A stretch of 39,668 nucleotides of DNA from Flavobacterium sp. (GTDB lineage: Bacteria; Bacteroidota; Bacteroidia; Flavobacteriales; Flavobacteriaceae), in assembly GCF_027484945.1 (NCBI RefSeq), contig NZ_JAIXRZ010000069.1, positions 1-39,668 on the forward strand. Reading direction: 5' to 3'. Under the pieces are notes generated by a model. The model worked only from the letters and a program-made list of their open reading frames with translations, did not search any database and was not told the DNA's origin. Made by a program: the position numbers and the translations under genes. Position 1 is the first letter of the stretch; each line of letters opens with the position of its first letter. This document shows, piece after piece, positions 33,037-39,668 of the stretch.

Positions 33037-33064
33037 CACCGTTGTTTAACGAATGATGAATAAT

Positions 33065-33090
33065 GAGGGAAGCATTGCTTCCCTCTTTTT
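33065..33090 (+). terminator. Intrinsic terminator in the leader of rimP-nusA-infB (candidate attenuator)
   Basis: GAGGGAAGC (33065-33073), loop ATT, GCTTCCCTC (33077-33085), T-run 33086-33090. It lies between the promoter and rimP, so full-length transcription needs readthrough. An in-frame double ATG at 33053-33058 would let ribosomes translate across the hairpin into rimP. Confidence 0.85.
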
Positions 33091-33100
33091 ATACCAAACT

Positions 33101-33568
33101 ATGGCCTTTAAGGAAAAAGTAATGCAATTATTAGAAGCAGGTTTGGCCGATAAGCCGGAGTTGTTTTTGATAGACGTTTCGATTTCAGATAGTTACAAAA
33201 TTAGTGTGATTTTGGATGGCGATCATGGGGTGACCTTGCAGGATTGTATGGATATCAGTCGTGCCGTTGAACACAATTTAGATCGAGAAGAGCAAGATTT
33301 TTCAATAGATGTTGCTTCCGCAGGAGTGGGTTCGCCCCTTAAATTAGTGCGCCAATACACTAAAAACATTGGCCGCCCATTAATTGTTAAAACACAAAGT
33401 GGCTCAACAATCGAAGCCGATTTAAAAGCTGCTGATGAAGAAAAAATAACCTTGACTTGGACTGCTCGTGAGCCCAAAGCTATTGGAAAAGGAAAAGAAA
33501 CGGTAACCAAGGTGTTGGATTTACCGTATACTGAAATAAAAGAAGCAATTGTTACGATAAAATTTTAA
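33101..33568 (+). CDS. rimP: Ribosome maturation factor RimP
   Basis: 155 aa from the ATG at 33101 ([15 protein letters not shown]), the usual N-terminus. An in-frame ATG at 33053 would add [16 protein letters not shown] translated through the terminator hairpin. RimP assists 30S subunit maturation. Family block [20 protein letters not shown] (~44-63) and [15 protein letters not shown] are clear. First gene of rimP-nusA-infB, twelve bases before nusA. Confidence 0.94.
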   Translation: MAFKEKVMQLLEAGLADKPELFLIDVSISDSYKISVILDGDHGVTLQDCMDISRAVEHNLDREEQDFSIDVASAGVGSPLKLVRQYTKNIGRPLIVKTQSGSTIEADLKAADEEKITLTWTAREPKAIGKGKETVTKVLDLPYTEIKEAIVTIKF

Positions 33569-33580
33569 TAATCAATACGA

Positions 33581-34822
33581 ATGGAAAATATTGCCTTAAT
33601 CGAATCATTTTCTGAGTTTAAAGATGACAAGTTGATTGATCGCGTTACCCTCATGGCTATTCTTGAGGACGTGTTTCGAAATGCCTTGAAAAAGAAATAC
33701 GGTTCGGACGATAATTTTGATATTATTATCAATCCTGATAAAGGAGATATGGAAATTTGGAGAAACCGTGTGGTAGTAGCCGACGGAGATGTTGAGGATC
33801 CAAATTCGCAAATTGAACTATCAGAAGCACGTAAAATAGAGCCTGATTTTGAAGTGGGTGAAGATGTGTCGGAAGAAGTGAAATTAATTGATCTTGGACG
33901 TAGAGCAATTTTGGCATTGCGTCAAAACTTAATTTCAAAAATTCACGAACATGACAACACCAACTTGTATAAACAATTCAAAGATATTATTGGTGAAATT
34001 TATACGGCAGAAGTACACCATGTTCGTCCAAAAGTTGTAATTTTAGTTGATGATGATGGGAACGAAATTGTGTTGCCTAAAGAAAAACAAATTCCTTCCG
34101 ATTTCTTCCGTAAAGGAGATAATGTAAAAGGAATTATTGAGAATGTAGAATTAAAAGGAAATAAGCCTCAAATTGTAATGTCGCGCACTTCAGAGGTGTT
34201 CTTAGAAAAGTTATTTGAACAAGAAATCCCAGAAGTGTTTGACGGTTTAATTATGATTAAAAAAGTGGTTCGAATTCCTGGAGAAAAAGCAAAAGTTGCG
34301 GTAGATTCCTACGATGATCGTATTGATCCAGTGGGCGCATGTGTAGGGATGAAAGGATCCCGTATTCACGGAATTGTTCGCGAGTTGGGTAATGAAAATA
34401 TTGATGTAATTAATTTTACAACCAATCCATCATTATTGATTTCTCGTGCATTGAGTCCGGCTAAAGTATCTTCTATCAAACTGGATGAAGAATCAAAATC
34501 TGCTGAGGTTTTTCTAAAATTAGAAGAAGTTTCCAAAGCAATTGGCCGTGGAGGTCAGAATATTAAATTGGCAAGTCTATTAACAGGATATGAATTGGAT
34601 GTAATTCGTGAAGGAAATGTAACCGAAGATGATGATGTTGAATTGACTGAATTCTCAGATGAAATTGACGGATGGATTATTGATGAATTTGCCAAAATTG
34701 GTTTAGATACAGCCAAGAGTATCTTAAAACAAGATGTGGCAGATTTAGCGCGTCGAACCGATTTAGAGGAAGAAACCATTATCGAAGTAATGCGTATCCT
34801 TAAAGAGGAGTTTGAAGACTAA
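33581..34822 (+). CDS. nusA: Transcription termination/antitermination factor NusA
   Basis: 413 aa. The N-terminal RNA-polymerase-binding domain (1-~125), S1 domain (~130-200, IGEIYTAEVHHVRPKVVILV), KH1 (CVGMKGSRIHGIVRELGNEN, ~248-267) and KH2 (AIGRGGQNIKLASLLTGYEL, ~316-335) appear in order. The short acidic C-terminus lacks the long repeats of E. coli NusA. It modulates pausing, hairpin-dependent termination and antitermination. The terminator in the operon leader makes autogenous control plausible. Confidence 0.97.
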   Translation: MENIALIESFSEFKDDKLIDRVTLMAILEDVFRNALKKKYGSDDNFDIIINPDKGDMEIWRNRVVVADGDVEDPNSQIELSEARKIEPDFEVGEDVSEEVKLIDLGRRAILALRQNLISKIHEHDNTNLYKQFKDIIGEIYTAEVHHVRPKVVILVDDDGNEIVLPKEKQIPSDFFRKGDNVKGIIENVELKGNKPQIVMSRTSEVFLEKLFEQEIPEVFDGLIMIKKVVRIPGEKAKVAVDSYDDRIDPVGACVGMKGSRIHGIVRELGNENIDVINFTTNPSLLISRALSPAKVSSIKLDEESKSAEVFLKLEEVSKAIGRGGQNIKLASLLTGYELDVIREGNVTEDDDVELTEFSDEIDGWIIDEFAKIGLDTAKSILKQDVADLARRTDLEEETIIEVMRILKEEFED

Positions 34823-34860
34823 TACACTGCTTAAAAAAGAATAGAACTTAATACCACTAT

Positions 34861-37599
34861 ATGTCTGACGAAAGAAATATTAGAATTAATAAAGTTTTAC
34901 GAGAATTAAACATTTCTCTGGATCGTGCTGTGGATTTTTTGAAAGAAAAAGGGATCTCAATTGATTCCAATCCCAATTCGAAAATTTCCGAGAAAGAGTT
35001 TGATATTCTTCAAAATCAATTTGCTGGTGATCGAGGAAATAAAGAAGCTTCCAAAGGTGTAAGTGAAGAGATTCGTAAAGAAAAAGAAGCGCTTCGATTG
35101 GAACGTGAGCGTGAGTTAGAAGAAAAGAAAAGACTCGAAGAAGAACGTCAGAAACAAGAGGTTATTAAAGCAAAAGCAGTGGTAAGCGGACCTAAGTCAA
35201 TTGGCAAAATTGATTTAGATTCAAAAACTACGCCTTCTACACCAGAGCCTGAAGCGAAAAAAGTTGTTGAAGAGGTAAAAAAACAAGAGGTAAGCAAGCC
35301 TAAATCCGCTCCAAAATCGGACGAGAAGACCGCTCCTGTTTCTTCTCCAGCCCCAGTTTCAAGTGAACCTCAAGCCGAAGGTGAATACAAAACGATATAT
35401 ACTAAACTTACAGGGCCTGTTGTGGCTGGTGAGAAAATCGATTTGACCAAGTTTGAAAAACCGAAGACGAAAAAACCAGAAGGCGGTAATAATGCAAATA
35501 ACGCCAATCAGGCAAAAAATAAACGCAAACGCATACAGGCAAAACCCGATGCGAGACCTGTTTCTTCTCCTGGAGGTAATACCCAAGGTGGAAACAACTC
35601 GAATCAAAAGGGTGGCGGAAATAATAAGTTTGGAAACAAACCAGGATTCCAAAAAGGAGGCAATCGACAGGCAGTAGTTCAAAAAGTCGAGCCGACGGAA
35701 GAAGAAGTTAAAAACCAAATTAAAGAAACCTTGGAGCGTCTTCAAGGGAAAGGCAACAAATCAAAAGCCGCAAAATACCGTAGAGAAAAGCGAGATACTC
35801 ACCGTCAGCGTTCAGAAGATGAAATGCAGGCAATGGAGGATGGTAGCAAAATTTTAAAAGTTACCGAATTTGTTACGGTAGGAGAGATTGCAAGCATGAT
35901 GGATGTTCCTATTACAAAAGTGATCGGAACCTGTATGTCACTTGGGATTATGGTAACGATGAATCAACGATTGGATGCAGAGACATTATCAATTGTGGCC
36001 GATGAATTTGGTTATGAAGTTGAATTTGTAACGGCTGAAATTGAAGAATCCATTAAGGTGGTTGAAGATTCGGAAGCCGATTTAATTCCACGTGCTCCAA
36101 TTGTAACGGTTATGGGTCACGTTGACCACGGTAAAACGTCATTGTTGGATAATATTCGAAAAACCAATGTAATTGCTGGTGAATCGGGAGGCATTACACA
36201 ACATATTGGAGCTTATGCAGTTACTTTAGAGAATGGTAAGAAAATAGCGTTTTTAGATACTCCAGGTCACGAAGCTTTTACCGCAATGCGTGCTCGAGGT
36301 GCTCAAGTTACAGACGTTGCAGTTATTGTGTGTGCTGCCGATGACGATATTATGCCGCAGACCAAAGAGGCAATTAGCCATGCGCAAGCTGCGGGTGTTC
36401 CGATGGTTTTTGCTATCAACAAGGTCGATAAGCCAGCTGCCAATCCCGAACGTATCAAGGAACAACTTGCACAAATGAACTTATTGGTCGAAGATTGGGG
36501 AGGTAAATACCAGTCGCATGAAATTTCCGCTAAGTTTGGTCAAGGAGTTAATGAATTGCTAGAAAAAGTATTGCTTGAAGCTGAAATTTTAGATTTAAAA
36601 GCTAATCCAAATAAACCCGCTGTAGGAACTGTTGTTGAAGCCCTTTTAGACAAAGGAAGAGGTTATGTATCGACAGTATTGGTTCAAGCAGGTACCTTAC
36701 GTGTAGGCGATTATGTATTGGCGGGTAAAAATCATGGTAAAGTAAAAGCCATGTATGATGAACGCGGACATAGTATAAAAGAAGCGGGTCCTTCTACACC
36801 GATATCTATTTTAGGTTTAGACGGTGCGCCGACCGCTGGGGATAAGTTTAATGTGTTTGAAGACGAGCGTGAAGCAAAACAAATTGCTGCAAAACGAACC
36901 CAATTAATTCGTGAACAATCGGTTCGTACACAGAAACATATAACCCTAGCAGAAATTGGACGTCGTATCGCATTGGGTCAGTTTAAAGAGCTAAATATTA
37001 TTTTAAAAGGAGATGTGGATGGTTCGGTAGAAGCGTTGTCCGACTCCTTCTCAAAATTATCTACGGAAGAAATACAAATTAATATCATCCTTAAAGGTGT
37101 TGGAGCGATTACTGAATCGGATGTAATGTTGGCTTCTGCTTCAGATGCAATTATCATTGGATTTAATGTGCGTCCAGCGGGTAGCGCAAAACAATTGGCT
37201 GAGAAAGAAGAAATCGATATCCGTCACTATTCCATCATTTATGATGCAATTGATGACTTAAAAGATGCGATGGAAGGTATGTTGTCGCCAGAATTGAAAG
37301 AAGAAATTACTGGTACAGCAGAAATCCGTGAAACCTTTAAGATTTCTAAAGTGGGAACTATTGCAGGTTGTATGATTACCGATGGTAAAGTATTTAGAAA
37401 TTCTAAAATCCGTCTAATCCGTGAAGGAGTTGTGATTTACACCGGAGAATTAACTGCTTTGAAACGATTCAAAGACGATGTTAAAGAAGTTTCCAAAGGG
37501 TATGATTGTGGTATACAAATCAAAAATTACAACGATATTCAATTGAATGATGTGATTGAAGCTTACCACGAAGTTGAGGTTAAGAAAAAGTTGAAATAA
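34861..37599 (+). CDS. infB: Translation initiation factor IF-2
   Basis: 912 aa. The N-terminal IF2_N helix bundle (INKVLRELNISLDRAVDFLK, 9-28) precedes a long charged coiled-coil and low-complexity region (~60-320) rich in E/K and then N/G. A second IF2_N domain lies at ~340-395. The G domain has GHVDHGKTS near 419-427, DTPGHEAF near 465 and NKVDKP near 520. Domains II to IV finish the protein. It positions initiator tRNA on the 30S subunit. A bidirectional terminator follows. Confidence 0.98.
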   Translation: MSDERNIRINKVLRELNISLDRAVDFLKEKGISIDSNPNSKISEKEFDILQNQFAGDRGNKEASKGVSEEIRKEKEALRLERERELEEKKRLEEERQKQEVIKAKAVVSGPKSIGKIDLDSKTTPSTPEPEAKKVVEEVKKQEVSKPKSAPKSDEKTAPVSSPAPVSSEPQAEGEYKTIYTKLTGPVVAGEKIDLTKFEKPKTKKPEGGNNANNANQAKNKRKRIQAKPDARPVSSPGGNTQGGNNSNQKGGGNNKFGNKPGFQKGGNRQAVVQKVEPTEEEVKNQIKETLERLQGKGNKSKAAKYRREKRDTHRQRSEDEMQAMEDGSKILKVTEFVTVGEIASMMDVPITKVIGTCMSLGIMVTMNQRLDAETLSIVADEFGYEVEFVTAEIEESIKVVEDSEADLIPRAPIVTVMGHVDHGKTSLLDNIRKTNVIAGESGGITQHIGAYAVTLENGKKIAFLDTPGHEAFTAMRARGAQVTDVAVIVCAADDDIMPQTKEAISHAQAAGVPMVFAINKVDKPAANPERIKEQLAQMNLLVEDWGGKYQSHEISAKFGQGVNELLEKVLLEAEILDLKANPNKPAVGTVVEALLDKGRGYVSTVLVQAGTLRVGDYVLAGKNHGKVKAMYDERGHSIKEAGPSTPISILGLDGAPTAGDKFNVFEDEREAKQIAAKRTQLIREQSVRTQKHITLAEIGRRIALGQFKELNIILKGDVDGSVEALSDSFSKLSTEEIQINIILKGVGAITESDVMLASASDAIIIGFNVRPAGSAKQLAEKEEIDIRHYSIIYDAIDDLKDAMEGMLSPELKEEITGTAEIRETFKISKVGTIAGCMITDGKVFRNSKIRLIREGVVIYTGELTALKRFKDDVKEVSKGYDCGIQIKNYNDIQLNDVIEAYHEVEVKKKLK

Positions 37600-37603
37600 A
37601 AAG

Positions 37604-37631
37604 AAAACCCCGATTGATTCGGGGTTTTTTT
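37604..37631. terminator. Bidirectional intrinsic terminator after infB
   Basis: AAAACCCCGA (37604-37613) pairs with TCGGGGTTTT (37619-37628), then T-run. The minus-strand T-run is formed by the A-rich bases before 37608. It serves infB (+) and the SPOR gene (-), whose stop is at 37630-37632. Confidence 0.9.
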
Positions 37632-38022
37632 ATGCTTTGTTTGGTTTTATCACTAATGCGTTGGGATATTTTTTCTTCACGATTAACAAGTTGCGTTCGG
37701 CCTCAATACGCGATTTAAAATTCCCAATCCAGACTTTGTAAATAGGGGTGCTAAATACTATAGTCGAATCGTATATATTGTTTTCTTTTTTGAACTGTGC
37801 TAGTATTTTTTTTGCCTCTTCACTAGATCCACTAAATAATTGAATTTTATACCGATTATTTACAGTTATGGCAGCGTTAATTTTGCGTTTTTCTGCCATT
37901 AACTGTTCTATTTTTATGTCCTGATTTACGGTTGTATTTTGACTATTGACAGGGTTTGAACTAAAAAAAATTGCACTCAAAAAAAGTGATTTTAAAATGA
38001 ATTTCGTTGCTGAAAATCTCAT
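37630..38022 (-). CDS. Exported SPOR-domain protein
   Basis: 130 aa from the ATG at 38022. The further upstream ATG (38070) overlaps the -33 box, so it is rejected. Signal peptide about 1-28 (FILKSLFLSAIFFSSNPVNS). The C-terminal SPOR domain (~57-127) has YKIQLFSGSSEEAKKILAQF, then STPIYKVWIGNFKSRIEAER. SPOR domains bind denuded septal glycan strands in the periplasm; this is a minimal stand-alone version. It converges on infB and is divergent from the act operon. Confidence 0.87.
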   Translation of the reverse strand: MRFSATKFILKSLFLSAIFFSSNPVNSQNTTVNQDIKIEQLMAEKRKINAAITVNNRYKIQLFSGSSEEAKKILAQFKKENNIYDSTIVFSTPIYKVWIGNFKSRIEAERNLLIVKKKYPNALVIKPNKA

Positions 38023-38040
38023 AATCTTTTGATTTTTATG

Positions 38041-38070
38041 CAAATGTAATGTGTTGAATTTAGAATTCAA
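38041..38070 (-). promoter_or_regulatory. Promoter of the SPOR-domain gene
   Basis: On the minus strand TTG (38070-38068), 19 bases, TACATTTG (38048-38041). Expected start near 38034, 12 bases before the ATG. Confidence 0.82.
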
Positions 38071-38124
38071 GTTAAAAGTTATTTAGAATTAATATAAATT
38101 ATTATGTAAGGTACTTTTAAGGTT

Positions 38125-38153
38125 TTGATAATACTTCATAAATCGTATTTTTG
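38125..38153 (+). promoter_or_regulatory. Promoter of the Alternative Complex III (act) operon
   Basis: TTG (38125-38127), 18 bases, TATTTTTG (38146-38153). The predicted leader of about 75 bases contains an imperfect hairpin: ATAGTTT (38175-38181) / AAACTAT (38202-38208), with inner AGAAAA (38186-38191) / TTTTCT (38194-38199). Confidence 0.8.
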
Positions 38154-38235
38154 CTCAAGTTTTTAAAAAAGTGTATAGTTTGCTGAGAAAAGATTTTCTA
38201 AAAACTATGCCAAAACGTCGATAATCATTAATAAT

Positions 38236-39573
38236 ATGAAAAAAGTGGGTAACCATAATTCGATTTCAAAAATGTATTCCTTTGGTTTAGCATTATTGCT
38301 AACTTTTTCCCTTTCAACTTATGCACAAGAAACTCCAGCACCTGCTGCTGCGCCTGCTGCCGATGCTGCTGCTGCGCCTGCGGGAGGTGGTGATGCTGCG
38401 AAAGGAAAGGAATTGTTTAACACCAATTGTGCGGCTTGTCACGGCTTAGACAAAAAGATGACAGGTCCTGCGTTGCGTGGAGTTGCGAATAAGTACGACA
38501 AAGCATGGTTGTACAAATGGATCAATAACAGTTCGGCTTTGATTGCCTCCGGTGATGCAAAAGCTGTGAAAGTTTTTGAGGAAAATGAAAAGAAAGTAAT
38601 GACTGCTTTTCCTCAATTGTCAACGACTGATATTGACAACATTATTGCTTACACTTCAGAGCCTAAGGCTGAGCCAGTAACCGCTGCTCCGGGAGCAGTC
38701 GCTAATGGAGGGAATAATGCTGCTGGAAGTGGAATTTCGAACGAAATTATTTTAGGAGCGCTTTCCTTGGTAATGCTAATGTTGGTTGTTCTATTGTTTT
38801 TAGTAAACAATGTGCTAACTAAAATTGCAAAATCAAACGGTGTTGAAATTCCTGCTTCAAAAAATCCACTTTCAATTTGGAAAGCATTTGCTCAAAATCA
38901 GTTCTTGGTTTTAGTAGCCTCAATTTTCTTATTACTAGCGAGTGGTTATTTTGCTTACGGCTATTTTATGCAAGTAGGCGTTGATCAAGATTATGCACCT
39001 ATTCAGCCCATACATTATTCGCACCGAATTCATGCGGGAAGTAATGGAATTGATTGTAAATATTGTCACTCTGCAGCGCGTGTAAGTAAAAATGCAGGGA
39101 TACCTTCGTTAAATATTTGTATGAACTGCCATAAGAATATCGCGGAAGTTTCGGATACTACGTCTACTGCAGAATATTCTAAAGCATTTTATGATGCACA
39201 AATTCAAAAATTATACGATGCTGTGGGTTGGGATAAATCAACACAAAAATACACAGGTAAATCCCAGCCAGTTAAATGGGTTCGTATACACAACTTGCCA
39301 GATTTTGCTTATTTCAATCACTCTCAACACGTAACTGTTGCAGGAATTGAGTGTCAAAAATGTCACGGCCCAGTTGAGACCTATGAAATTCAAAAACAAT
39401 TTGCTCCATTAACCATGGGTTGGTGTATCAATTGTCACCGTGAAACAGAAGTCAAAATGGAGGGTAATGCTTACTATGAAAAAATCCATGCTGAATTATC
39501 TAAGAAGTATGGAAAAGACAAGTTAACCATCGCTGATATGGGTGGTTTAGAATGTGGTAAGTGTCACTATTAA
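38236..39573 (+). CDS. actA: Alternative Complex III multiheme cytochrome c subunit ActA
   Basis: 445 aa. Signal peptide ends near STYAQ (~30), followed by an Ala/Pro-rich linker. An N-terminal monoheme cytochrome c domain holds CAACH (~69-73). Two hydrophobic segments (~172-195, ~222-245) come next, then a pentaheme region with CKYCH, CMNCH, CQKCH, CINCH and CGKCH, the last at the very C-terminus. Six CxxCH heme sites in all. ActA passes electrons within the membrane quinol-oxidising complex that replaces bc1. The downstream start of an ActB-like gene supports the call. Described ActA proteins are generally pentaheme, so the N-terminal heme domain is an addition or regional variant. Confidence 0.9.
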   Translation: MKKVGNHNSISKMYSFGLALLLTFSLSTYAQETPAPAAAPAADAAAAPAGGGDAAKGKELFNTNCAACHGLDKKMTGPALRGVANKYDKAWLYKWINNSSALIASGDAKAVKVFEENEKKVMTAFPQLSTTDIDNIIAYTSEPKAEPVTAAPGAVANGGNNAAGSGISNEIILGALSLVMLMLVVLLFLVNNVLTKIAKSNGVEIPASKNPLSIWKAFAQNQFLVLVASIFLLLASGYFAYGYFMQVGVDQDYAPIQPIHYSHRIHAGSNGIDCKYCHSAARVSKNAGIPSLNICMNCHKNIAEVSDTTSTAEYSKAFYDAQIQKLYDAVGWDKSTQKYTGKSQPVKWVRIHNLPDFAYFNHSQHVTVAGIECQKCHGPVETYEIQKQFAPLTMGWCINCHRETEVKMEGNAYYEKIHAELSKKYGKDKLTIADMGGLECGKCHY

Positions 39574-39604
39574 TCAATTATTAAGAAGCTAATATTTATA
39601 TACG

Positions 39605-39668
39605 ATGTCATCTAACAAAAAATACTGGAAAAGTGTTGAAGAACTAAACGAAAATAGTTCTATTGTTG
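39605..39668 (+). CDS. actB: Start of Alternative Complex III iron-sulfur/molybdopterin-like subunit ActB (cut by window end)
   Basis: Only the first 21 codons are present: SSNKKYWKSVEELNENSSIV. The KYWKSVEELNE segment matches the conserved N-terminal pre-TAT extension of ActB-type molybdopterin-oxidoreductase-like subunits, and ActB normally follows ActA. It lies 31 bases after actA. The identification rests on this short segment plus position. Confidence 0.72.
   Translation, partial: MSSNKKYWKSVEELNENSSIV

Noticed and set aside
38023..38070. Upstream start of the SPOR gene at 38070
   Set aside because: It overlaps the -33 and -7 promoter boxes and would place 16 polar residues before the signal peptide.
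1..39668. Prophage, insertion sequence or defence island
   Set aside because: No integrase, transposase, terminal repeats, restriction, toxin-antitoxin or other defence genes; gene content is housekeeping and consistent in style throughout.

Overview
This 39.7 kb window looks like ordinary chromosome from a Bacteroidetes bacterium of the class Flavobacteriia, close to Flavobacterium. The evidence is AT-rich DNA, many copies of the Bacteroidetes -7 promoter element TAnnTTTG (several with TTG about 19 bases upstream), a type IX secretion sorting domain, DUF3127, DUF4301 and DUF2723 proteins, a bacterial geranylgeranylglyceryl-phosphate synthase, and the start of an Alternative Complex III operon. 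I see no prophage, insertion sequence, CRISPR array or rRNA genes. All genes appear native.

Layout. 1-7.1 kb: an interspersed-repeat-like hairpin, a phosphopantetheinyl transferase, GGGP synthase, PnuC, a NadR-type kinase fused to DUF4301, arfB, then a TPP riboswitch driving a TonB-dependent receptor. 7.1-9.5 kb: a degenerate Rieske-fold lipoprotein, divergent from greA-HIT, then an exported SH3 protein. 9.5-16.8 kb: an orphan histidine kinase, a flavin reductase family protein, DUF3127, aat, tag plus a queuosine-precursor transporter, and an M3 peptidase. 16.9-19.6 kb (minus strand): rplM-rpsI-rpsB-tsf. 19.9-23.1 kb: a LacI regulator, an ankyrin protein and a T9SS cargo protein. 23.3-31.8 kb: polA, a membrane-anchored metallophosphoesterase, a cysteine-free thioredoxin, a polysaccharide deacetylase and a large DUF2723 membrane protein. 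31.9-39.7 kb: tRNA-Gln(UUG), a universal stress protein, rimP-nusA-infB, a SPOR protein, then actA and the first codons of actB.

How parts work together. PnuC, the kinase-DUF4301 fusion and the TPP-controlled outer-membrane receptor may form one vitamin-salvage locus. By analogy with the omr1-pnuT-tnr3 thiamine loci known from Bacteroidetes, the vitamin may be thiamine rather than nicotinamide riboside. The riboswitch lies upstream of a hairpin that pairs the whole start codon of the receptor, which suggests translational control. Both transcription-elongation-factor loci (greA and rimP-nusA-infB) carry an intrinsic terminator between promoter and start codon, suggesting autogenous attenuation. 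rplM-rpsI-rpsB-tsf is a translation operon with structured intergenic RNAs. actA-actB begin the respiratory quinol-oxidising complex.

The most unusual signals are the kinase-DUF4301 fusion and the UDP-sugar-pyrophosphorylase-like motifs in DUF4301, the start-codon hairpin behind the TPP riboswitch, the paired leader terminators, the SSB-like tail of DUF3127, two proteins that have lost their redox or metal ligands, and three 7-bp-period arrays of one repeat family, two of which abut stop codons. No intergenic gap exceeds about 255 bases.
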